Below, one piece after another: positions 1 through 4,174 of a stretch of 5,327 bases of DNA. The first letter of the stretch is position 1. Each line of letters starts with the position of its first letter. Under the pieces are notes generated by a model, which searched no databases, was not told the origin of the DNA, and saw only the letters and a list, made by a program, of their open reading frames with translations. Origin of the DNA: Pseudomonas sp. Its GTDB lineage: Bacteria > Pseudomonadota > Gammaproteobacteria > Pseudomonadales > Pseudomonadaceae. A program made the position numbers and the translations under genes. The stretch covers positions 1-5,327 of the forward strand of contig JAPLSD010000235.1 of assembly GCA_026398835.1 (NCBI GenBank), read 5' to 3'.

Positions 1-4
1 CAGC

Positions 5-27
5 ATTTCCCTCATCCATAGGGAAAT
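5..27. other. Inverted repeat upstream of brnQ
   Basis: ATTTCCCT (5-12) and AGGGAAAT (20-27) form a perfect 8-bp inverted repeat around a 7-base spacer (13-19), ending 40 bases before the brnQ start. No T-run follows it, so it does not look like a normal intrinsic terminator of whatever lies to the left. It could be an operator for brnQ, a leader hairpin or chance. I see no convincing -35/-10 pair in the 67 bases before brnQ, so its position relative to transcription is unknown. Confidence 0.4.
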
Positions 28-67
28 CCCTCTCTAAATTCCGATTCAGTAGTGTGGTATTTCCTTA

Positions 68-1381
68 ATGAAAGTGTTGAAAGGCCAGGACATCCTGGCA
101 CTTGGTTTTATGACGTTTGCCCTGTTCGTCGGGGCCGGCAATATCATCTTCCCGCCTATCGTCGGTTTGCAGTCCGGGCCTCATGTCTGGATGGCGGCGT
201 TGGGTTTTCTGATTACCGCGGTGGGTTTGCCGGTGATCACCGTCGTCGCGCTGGCCAAGGTCGGTGGTGCGATGGACGCCCTGAGCAGTCCGATCGGTAA
301 AGTCGCCGGTGGCCTGTTGGCTGCCGTGTGCTATCTGGCAGTCGGCCCATTGTTCGCTACACCGCGCACAGCGACGGTGTCCTTTGAAGTGGGTCTGGCA
401 CCGTTGACCGGTGAGAGCCCACTGGCCCTGTTCCTCTACAGCTCAGTGTATTTCCTGTTGGTGTTCTTCATTTCGCTGTACCCGGGCCGTCTGCTGGATA
501 CCGTCGGACGCTTCCTGGCGCCGTTGAAGATTATCGCGCTCGCCGCGCTGGGCATTGCAGCCTTTGCCTTGCCAGCGGGTGATATCGGCACCGCAACCCC
601 TGAGTACGTGGCTGCACCGTTCTCCCAAGGTTTTATCAATGGATACTTGACCATGGATACCCTGGGCGCGCTGGTGTTCGGTATCGTCATTGTTAACGCC
701 ATTCGCTCCCGTGGTGTCGAGTCACCTCGCTTGATTACCCGTTACGCGATCATTGCCGGGCTGATCGCCGGTGTGGGTCTGGCGCTGGTGTACATCAGCC
801 TGTTCCGTCTGGGGGCGGGCAGCCATGAAGTTGCCGCTGGCGCAGCCAATGGCGCGGCGGTATTGCACGCTTATGTGCAACACACCTTTGGCTCCCTGGG
901 CAGCGGCTTCCTTGCGGTGCTGATTTCCCTGGCGTGTCTGGTGACTGCGGTCGGTCTGACCTGCGCCTGTGCCGAGTACTTCAGCCGGGTGCTGCCACTG
1001 TCCTACAAGACCCTGGTGATTATCCTCGCTGCGTTCTCGTTGCTGGTGTCTAACCTGGGCCTGACCAAGCTGATCCAGTTCTCCATCCCGGTGCTGACGG
1101 CGATCTACCCGCCCTGCATTGCCCTGGTGGCTCTGAGCTTCTGCAAGGACTTCTGGCAGGAGCAGGGGCGCATCGTTGGCCCGGTGATGCTGGTGTCGTT
1201 CCTGTTCGGCCTGATCGACGCATTGAAAGGCGCAGGTCTGGCGGACTGGATGCCAACCCAGCTGTCGCACCTGCCGCTCAGTGAGCAAGGTCTGGCGTGG
1301 TTGGTGCCTTCAGCGTTCACGCTGGTGGTTGCAGTGGTCTGCGACCGCCTGCTGGGCAAGCGCAGCGAAGCTTTGGCTTAA
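68..1381 (+). CDS. brnQ: Branched-chain amino acid:Na+ symporter, BrnQ/BraB family
   Basis: This 437-residue inner-membrane carrier takes up leucine, isoleucine and valine by cation symport (LIVCS family; known for P. aeruginosa BraB and enteric BrnQ). The length is typical of the family. Family signatures are visible: [11 protein letters not shown] at residues 20-30, [15 protein letters not shown] at 93-107, and [16 protein letters not shown] at 193-208. About a dozen hydrophobic segments are spread along the whole protein, and the C-terminus is short and basic ([14 protein letters not shown]). An in-frame TAG lies 16 bases upstream of the start, so no real extension is possible; the next Met is residue 15, inside the first membrane segment. 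The start has no clear Shine-Dalgarno sequence (GGTATTTCCTTA before ATG). A strong terminator follows, so it is probably monocistronic here, although its promoter may lie left of the window. The family call is secure; the exact paralogue (braB or braZ type) is less so, with the neighbourhood favouring braB. Confidence 0.95.
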   Translation: MKVLKGQDILALGFMTFALFVGAGNIIFPPIVGLQSGPHVWMAALGFLITAVGLPVITVVALAKVGGAMDALSSPIGKVAGGLLAAVCYLAVGPLFATPRTATVSFEVGLAPLTGESPLALFLYSSVYFLLVFFISLYPGRLLDTVGRFLAPLKIIALAALGIAAFALPAGDIGTATPEYVAAPFSQGFINGYLTMDTLGALVFGIVIVNAIRSRGVESPRLITRYAIIAGLIAGVGLALVYISLFRLGAGSHEVAAGAANGAAVLHAYVQHTFGSLGSGFLAVLISLACLVTAVGLTCACAEYFSRVLPLSYKTLVIILAAFSLLVSNLGLTKLIQFSIPVLTAIYPPCIALVALSFCKDFWQEQGRIVGPVMLVSFLFGLIDALKGAGLADWMPTQLSHLPLSEQGLAWLVPSAFTLVVAVVCDRLLGKRSEALA

Positions 1382-1422
1382 AGCTTCCAGGGCCCGCCAC
1401 AAGCAGTTCTCTGGAAAAATGG

Positions 1423-1457
1423 AAATGCCCCGTATCAATCGATACGGGGCATTTTTT
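1423..1457 (+). terminator. Rho-independent terminator of brnQ
   Basis: A perfect 14-bp stem (1423-1436 with 1441-1454) with core GCCCCGTATC/GATACGGGGC and an AATC loop runs into a T-run at 1452-1457. It begins 41 bases after the brnQ stop codon and separates brnQ from the DUF599 gene. The arms also carry A-rich sequence on the left, so some function on the opposite strand is possible, but no minus-strand gene ends here. Confidence 0.95.
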
Positions 1458-1540
1458 ATGGGCGACGGGTCGTGTCTTTTTCTATGTACTAACGTCGAAG
1501 CAGTGCTCATTGTTGTTTGTTCATCTGCCAACACCATTCA

Positions 1541-1546
1541 GGGAGG
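1541..1546 (+). promoter_or_regulatory. Shine-Dalgarno site of the DUF599 gene
   Basis: GGGAGG ends only 3 bases before the ATG at 1550, which is tighter than usual. It still supports that ATG over the in-frame TTG at 1517, which has no purine-rich site in front of it. Confidence 0.7.
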
Positions 1547-1549
1547 CGC

Positions 1550-2287
1550 ATGTCGTTCGTTCACGCCAATTTTATCCATATCCTCGCCGCGCTCTGGTTC
1601 GCCATTTGCTGGGGCGGTTACACCCGTTACGCGACCTGGAAGGGCCGTGATACTGCGTGTCTGGCCAGCGTATTGCACCTGTACCGCGAAGACTGGATGC
1701 GCCGCATGCTATTGCGCGACAACCGCATCGCCGACGCCAGTGTGGTGGGCAACCTGGAGCGCAACGCGTCGTTCTTTGCCTCGAGCACACTGATTATCCT
1801 GGCCGGTATTCTCACCGTGCTAGGCGCCTCCGAGCGAGCGGTGTCGCTGTTGGCGGACATTCCAATGGTGCAACAAGCTTCTCAGGGGATGTCGGAGATC
1901 AAACTGCTGTGCCTGGCGTTGGTCTTTGTCTATGCCTTCTTTACATTCAGCTGGTGCATGCGTCAGTACAACTTCGCGGCGATTCTGATTGGCTCGGCAC
2001 CAATGATTGGCGAGCGACACGTCTCGGAGCAAGAGCGTAAAGCTTTTGCCATGCGTGCGGCGCGGGTGATCTCTATGGCCGCCAACCAGTTCAACTTCGG
2101 CCTGCGCTCTTATTATTTCGGAATGACCATGCTGGCCTGGTTCGTCAGTCCCTGGCTGTTCATGTTGATGAGTGCCGGCGTAGTGCTGGTGTTATATCGA
2201 CGGGAGTTTCATTCCGACGTATTGGACGTCATGGTCTATACCCCTACAGAGGCACCATTGCCTGATGTGAGCAAGGAGATGAGTTGA
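1550..2287 (+). CDS. DUF599 family membrane protein
   Basis: This 245-residue integral membrane protein resembles the DUF599 (PF04654) family, whose function is unknown to me. The N-terminus has the characteristic LWFAICWGGYTRYA stretch (about residues 15-28), followed by a basic, conserved cytosolic-looking block with HLYREDWMRRMLLRDNRIAD (43-62). Next comes NLERNASFFASSTLIILAGI (68-87), leading into the second membrane segment. Hydrophobic segments lie at about 8-24, 76-94, 117-137 and 188-216. The region between the third and fourth holds an ERHVSEQERKAFAMRAARV helix. The TTG at 1517 would add 11 residues, but ATG 1550 is preferred because of GGGAGG at 1541-1546 and because homologues begin close to the membrane segment. 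The stop codon overlaps the next gene's ATG (TGATG), so the two are likely co-translated. No catalytic motif is visible. Confidence 0.9.
   Translation: MSFVHANFIHILAALWFAICWGGYTRYATWKGRDTACLASVLHLYREDWMRRMLLRDNRIADASVVGNLERNASFFASSTLIILAGILTVLGASERAVSLLADIPMVQQASQGMSEIKLLCLALVFVYAFFTFSWCMRQYNFAAILIGSAPMIGERHVSEQERKAFAMRAARVISMAANQFNFGLRSYYFGMTMLAWFVSPWLFMLMSAGVVLVLYRREFHSDVLDVMVYTPTEAPLPDVSKEMS
2273..2278 (+). promoter_or_regulatory. Shine-Dalgarno site of the MAPEG gene, inside the DUF599 CDS
   Basis: AAGGAG lies 8 bases before the ATG at 2287 and within the last codons of the upstream gene. It selects ATG 2287 over the TTG at 2284. An in-frame ATG of the upstream gene at 2279 is part of that gene's Met-Ser ending, not another start. 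Confidence 0.85.
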
Positions 2288-2688
2288 TGAGTACTCCGTT
2301 CTGGTGTGTGTTCATCAGTGCACTGCTGATTTTCATCGCCAAAATTCCGGTAGCCAGGGAAATGCAAGCACAGGGCGGTTATGACAACCATCTGCCACGC
2401 CATCAGCAAGCACAGTTGACCGGGTTTGGCGCCCGCGCTGTTGCAGCACATCAAAACAGCTTTGAAGCTTTCATATTATTTGCGGTGGGGGTGTTGATGG
2501 CCCATACCACGCAGACGGCAGGATGGTTGATCGACTGGTTGGCAATCATCTTTGTGATCGCGCGAGTGATTTACTTGGTGTGCTATTGGGCGGACCTGGC
2601 CTGGCAACGCAGTCTGATCTGGTTTGTTGGATTAGTGTGTTCGTTGTTATTGATGATTAGTCCGACGTTTCGCACTGTGCTGGTCTGA
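2287..2688 (+). CDS. MAPEG family membrane protein
   Basis: This 133-residue protein of four membrane segments (about 4-20, 58-73, 78-100 and 107-126) matches the MAPEG family (PF01124). That family groups eicosanoid and glutathione-metabolising membrane enzymes with many bacterial members of unknown substrate. The family's best-conserved stretch is visible as ARAVAAHQNSFEAF (49-62), with the Asn-Ser-Phe-Glu core after the first loop, and the third segment holds ARVIYLVCYW (92-101). The loop between the first two segments is polar (GGYDNHLPRHQQAQ, 30-43), as is usual for bacterial MAPEG proteins. The gene overlaps the DUF599 stop by one base and ends 18 bases before a terminator, so the two genes form a bicistronic unit. 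Whether this member has glutathione transferase or peroxidase activity cannot be told from the sequence. The family call is firm; the function is not. Confidence 0.92.
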   Translation: MSTPFWCVFISALLIFIAKIPVAREMQAQGGYDNHLPRHQQAQLTGFGARAVAAHQNSFEAFILFAVGVLMAHTTQTAGWLIDWLAIIFVIARVIYLVCYWADLAWQRSLIWFVGLVCSLLLMISPTFRTVLV

Positions 2689-2705
2689 ACATTTTTTGGA
2701 CAAAG

Positions 2706-2735
2706 TAAAGCCCGCATCAGGCGGGCTTTATTTTT
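2706..2735 (+). terminator. Terminator between convergent MAPEG and lipoprotein genes
   Basis: TAAAGCCCGC (2706-2715) pairs perfectly with GCGGGCTTTA (2721-2730) around an ATCAG loop and is followed by five Ts (2731-2735). This terminates the DUF599-MAPEG unit. Read on the minus strand, the same stem starts 25 bases after the lipoprotein stop and ends in CTTTACTTTG, a weaker U-rich tail. It may therefore work in both directions. Confidence 0.93.
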
Positions 2736-2754
2736 GAATCGCGCTAAAACCGGA

Positions 2755-3003
2755 TTAGTATTTAGGCTTTTCTGCTGGCGCGGTTGCTTCGGTGGCTGCT
2801 TTGTTGGAATCAGCCTGATCTTTGGCAGCATCGGCGTTTTCTTTCGCCGCCTCGTTCACTTTATCCTGAGCTTCGCTCATTTTCTGCTGGGCTTGCTCAG
2901 CAGGTTGGTTAGTAGCTTGAGCTTTGTCCTCGGCTTTTTTACCGCAAGCAGCGAGACCGAGGGTAGCGGTCAACATCAAGGCAATAGCTAAAGTCTTACG
3001 CAT
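2755..3003 (-). CDS. Small Ala-rich lipoprotein, hypothetical
   Basis: This 82-residue secreted lipoprotein has unknown function. Its N-terminus MRKTLAIALMLTATLGLAAC is a textbook lipoprotein signal: Lys/Arg, a hydrophobic core, then lipobox L-A-A-C with the lipidated Cys at residue 20. The residue after Cys is Gly, so retention in the inner membrane by the Asp rule is not expected and an outer-membrane location is likely. The 62 residues after Cys20 are almost entirely Ala, Lys, Glu, Gln, Asp and Asn. They would form one long amphipathic helix (about 33-66), then a Pro-containing tail ending in Lys-Tyr. This resembles Lpp/OprI-style helical lipoproteins in character, but it is not OprI. ATG 3003 is chosen because AAGGAG lies 9 bases upstream and the signal peptide then starts correctly. 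A GTG at 3039 would put 12 extra residues before the signal. An AlgU-like promoter lies just upstream, which points to an envelope-stress role by inference. Confidence 0.9.
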   Translation of the reverse strand: MRKTLAIALMLTATLGLAACGKKAEDKAQATNQPAEQAQQKMSEAQDKVNEAAKENADAAKDQADSNKAATEATAPAEKPKY

Positions 3004-3012
3004 GGGTTGTTT

Positions 3013-3018
3013 CTCCTT
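3013..3018 (-). promoter_or_regulatory. Shine-Dalgarno site of the lipoprotein gene
   Basis: On the minus strand AAGGAG stands 9 bases before the ATG at 3003. It fixes that start and rules out the upstream GTG. Confidence 0.9.
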
Positions 3019-3030
3019 AGTGAATGGCCT

Positions 3031-3059
3031 TTCGAGCACAGACCAATGGGTTAAGTTCC
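3031..3059 (-). promoter_or_regulatory. Candidate AlgU (sigma-E type) promoter of the lipoprotein gene
   Basis: On the minus strand a GGAACTT -35 element (3053-3059) is followed after 17 bases by TCGAA (3031-3035). The -35 is a full match to the AlgU/RpoE consensus, and the -10 fits its TC..A pattern with one atypical base. Transcription would start near 3025, giving a leader of about 20 bases that contains the ribosome binding site, so the geometry is good. AlgU is the envelope-stress and alginate sigma factor of pseudomonads. The assignment is inferred from motif and spacing only. Confidence 0.6.
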
Positions 3060-3101
3060 TTGAAATCCACAGATATATAATCTGCCTTCGTTATGGAACT
3101 T
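3053..3101. repeat. Inverted GGAACTT pair in the divergent promoter region
   Basis: AAGTTCC (3053-3059) and GGAACTT (3095-3101) form a perfect 7-bp inverted repeat 35 bases apart. Seen as promoter elements, they are two AlgU-type -35 boxes facing outwards. Only the left one has a fitting -10; the right one, 53 bases before the thioesterase start, is followed at 16-17 bases by ATGCA or TGCAC, which does not fit. Confidence 0.45.
3070..3084 (+). promoter_or_regulatory. Small palindrome over a perfect TATAAT box
   Basis: CAGAT and ATCTG (3070-3074, 3080-3084) flank the pentamer ATATA, and TATAAT occurs at 3076-3081. On the plus strand this could be the -10 of the thioesterase operon, with a start near 3088 and a leader of about 65 bases. 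No good -35 is seen: TTAAGT at 3051-3056 is 19 bases away and a poor match. The symmetry would suit a small operator, but AT-rich palindromes of this size also arise by chance. Confidence 0.35.
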
Positions 3102-3153
3102 TTACGCGGGTTATTAAATGCACCGCGGCGCGACTAACAAGAGAGTAAATCGA

Positions 3154-3630
3154 ATGGCGCAAAGCCCCATTTTTGAGCGTGCGACGCGCTTTCTGTCAGC
3201 CCTGCGCCATTGTCAGGTGCTAGGACTAAGCATTCACAGCGCCTCGACGGACGGCATTACGGTGATATTGCCCTACAGTCCGCACATTGTTGGAAACCCG
3301 CACACCGGCGTGATTCATGGCGGAGCGCTGACGTCGTTGATGGACACCGCCTGCGGCATGGCAACCTTATGTGTGCTGCCGGAATTCGAAGTCTGCCCGA
3401 CCCTGGATCTGCGCATCGACTACATGCATCCCGCCGAACCGCACAAGGATGTCTATGGTTTTGCCCAGTGCTATCGAGTGACCACCGACGTGATATTCGC
3501 TCGCGGTTTTGCCTATCAGGATGACCCCGAACATCCGATCGCCCATGTGGTGGGGACCTTTATGCGCATGGGCAAGAGCATCAAAGGAACAAAGGGCTTT
3601 GGCGGTGCAATCAGTGGCGGCGCGGTATGA
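3154..3630 (+). CDS. PaaI-type hotdog-fold thioesterase (first of a pair)
   Basis: This 158-residue cytoplasmic protein probably hydrolyses an acyl- or aryl-CoA thioester. It has the hallmark hotdog helix of the PaaI/4HBT superfamily: GNPHTGVIHGGALTSLMDTACG (47-68), with the HGG turn at 55-57 and the acidic residue Asp64 nine positions after His55, where PaaI enzymes keep the catalytic Asp. Next come CPTLDLRIDYMHPA (81-94), the beta strand usual in the family, then GFAQCYRVTTDVIFARGFAYQ and AHVVGTFMRMG (130-140). The tail 141-158 is Gly/Ser/Lys-rich (TKGFGGAISGGAV) and probably disordered. ATG 3154 is chosen because GAGAG lies 8 bases upstream; the in-frame ATG at 3118 has no ribosome binding site and adds a basic 12-residue piece. 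The last codons overlap the next gene's start as ATGA, so both are translated from one message. The substrate cannot be deduced. Confidence 0.9.
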   Translation: MAQSPIFERATRFLSALRHCQVLGLSIHSASTDGITVILPYSPHIVGNPHTGVIHGGALTSLMDTACGMATLCVLPEFEVCPTLDLRIDYMHPAEPHKDVYGFAQCYRVTTDVIFARGFAYQDDPEHPIAHVVGTFMRMGKSIKGTKGFGGAISGGAV

Positions 3631-4079
3631 CGAACGACTTCAAGGAACAATTGCAGAAGGCTCATGCGCAGGGCGATTACGCCTCGCTGCTGGAGCTGAT
3701 CCCCTATGCCAAACTGATCGGTGTCGAGTGCTCACGCCTGGGGGATGAGTTGCTGTTTCGCCTTCCGGCCAACAAGGACAACATAGGTAATCCTCTATTG
3801 CCAGCCATTCACGGCGGGGTCATCGCCGGTTTCATGGAGCTGACCGCTGCGTTGCACTTGTTGGTCTTCACCGGCTCTCCCGGTGTGCCGAAGATCATCG
3901 ACTTTTCCCTCGATTACCTGCGAGCGGGGCAGTTTCGCGACACCTATGCCAAATGCCAGGTCTGCCGTCAGGGGCGGCGGGTGGCGAACGTCGCGATCAC
4001 CGCGTGGCAGAGCACTCAAGCCGAACCGATTGCCACGGCGCGCGCGCATTTCAAGATTGAAGAGACCCCAAGCCCTTGA
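3627..4079 (+). CDS. PaaI/4HBT-type hotdog-fold thioesterase (second of a pair)
   Basis: This 150-residue cytoplasmic protein is a diverged relative of the gene before it and overlaps it by 4 bases (ATGA). It has an N-terminal helical part (5-30), then IGNPLLPAIHGGVIAGFMELTAA (53-75) with HGG at 62-64. The acidic position nine residues after the His is Glu71 instead of Asp; Glu is used by the Arthrobacter-type 4-hydroxybenzoyl-CoA thioesterases, so activity is plausible. IIDFSLDYLRAG (90-101) and GRRVANVAITAWQ (116-128) complete the fold, and it ends in a short charged tail. Identity with the first protein looks low outside the HGG and DY..A/P regions. Together they may form a heteromer of hotdog subunits or two separate enzymes with different substrates; the sequence does not decide. 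The start has no strong ribosome binding site of its own (GGCGG only), which fits translational coupling. The stop TGA lies inside the -35 box of the putative htpG promoter. Confidence 0.88.
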   Translation: MTNDFKEQLQKAHAQGDYASLLELIPYAKLIGVECSRLGDELLFRLPANKDNIGNPLLPAIHGGVIAGFMELTAALHLLVFTGSPGVPKIIDFSLDYLRAGQFRDTYAKCQVCRQGRRVANVAITAWQSTQAEPIATARAHFKIEETPSP

Positions 4080-4103
4080 AATCCGGTTCTTAGCCCCCAA
4101 CTT
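4073..4103 (+). promoter_or_regulatory. Candidate sigma-32 (RpoH) heat-shock promoter of htpG
   Basis: CCCTTGAAA (4073-4081) matches the RpoH -35 consensus. After CTTGAA and 14 bases comes CCCCAACTT (4095-4103), which fits the CCCCATNTA -10 except at two positions. The 13-15 base spacing is the normal one. Transcription would begin near 4109-4112, leaving a leader of 50-65 bases. The -35 box includes the stop codon of the upstream thioesterase (4077-4079). htpG is a classical heat-shock gene, so the context supports the call. Confidence 0.72.
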
Positions 4104-4115
4104 TGATGACATCCC

Positions 4116-4156
4116 GCCGCCAACCCTTTAGGGCGCGGCCAATGCCATCCAATTGG
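4116..4156 (+). promoter_or_regulatory. Two weak hairpins in the htpG leader RNA
   Basis: The first hairpin pairs GCCGC (4116-4120) with GCGGC (4135-4139) and CCC (4124-4126) with GGG (4131-4133) around TTTA, with a CAA/C internal loop. The second pairs CCAAT (4139-4143) with ATTGG (4152-4156) around 8 bases and would hide the first half of the GGAG ribosome binding site (4155-4158). The two stems share base 4139, so they nearly stack or compete. A weak A/T-rich stem over a ribosome binding site in a heat-shock leader suggests a temperature switch, but the second stem is only 5 bp. Confidence 0.3.
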
Positions 4157-4158
4157 AG
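4155..4158 (+). promoter_or_regulatory. Shine-Dalgarno site of htpG
   Basis: GGAG lies 4 bases before ATG 4163, 10 before ATG 4169 and 16 before ATG 4175. By spacing, the first two starts are better served than the start usually annotated for the family. Confidence 0.6.
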
Positions 4159-4174
4159 TTTGATGACGATGACC

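Larger units (their letters stand above)
4102..4167 (+). repeat. Direct repeat TTTGATGAC in the htpG leader
   Basis: TTTGATGAC occurs at 4102-4110 and again at 4159-4167, where the second copy contains the first ATG of htpG (4163). The two copies are 57 bases apart and in the same reading frame. The region between them has no stop codon, so the htpG frame is open from 4094. This may be a small duplication of the translation start; it could also be chance. Confidence 0.45.

Noticed and set aside
722..1288. 188-codon open frame on the minus strand inside brnQ
   Set aside because: It lies fully inside a clear transporter gene, and its Gln/Arg/His-rich product has no family features.
1281..1793. 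170-codon plus-strand frame spanning the brnQ end, the terminator and the DUF599 start
   Set aside because: It runs through a strong terminator and overlaps two well-supported genes in another frame; the product resembles nothing.
2755..3039. Longer form of the lipoprotein from a GTG at 3039
   Set aside because: It would place the signal peptide internally, and the predicted -10 and Shine-Dalgarno site would fall within the coding part.
3059..3090. Second sigma-32-like -35 (CTTGAAA) before the thioesterases
   Set aside because: No CCCCAT-like -10 is found 13-15 bases downstream.
3095..3122. AlgU promoter for the thioesterase operon from the right-hand GGAACTT
   Set aside because: The sequence at 16-17 bases downstream (ATGCA/TGCAC) does not fit the -10 pattern; kept only as part of the inverted repeat.
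3118..3156. Earlier ATG (3118) for the first thioesterase
   Set aside because: No ribosome binding site precedes it and it adds 12 basic residues before a normal family start; ATG 3154 has GAGAG at proper distance.
4116..4139. Terminator after the thioesterase pair
   Set aside because: The hairpin is imperfect and has no T-run after it; it lies downstream of the likely htpG promoter and would block htpG.
4106..4174. Upstream in-frame ATG (4106) as htpG start
   Set aside because: It lies at or before the predicted transcript start, lacks a ribosome binding site, and would add an Arg/Pro-rich piece unknown in HtpG.
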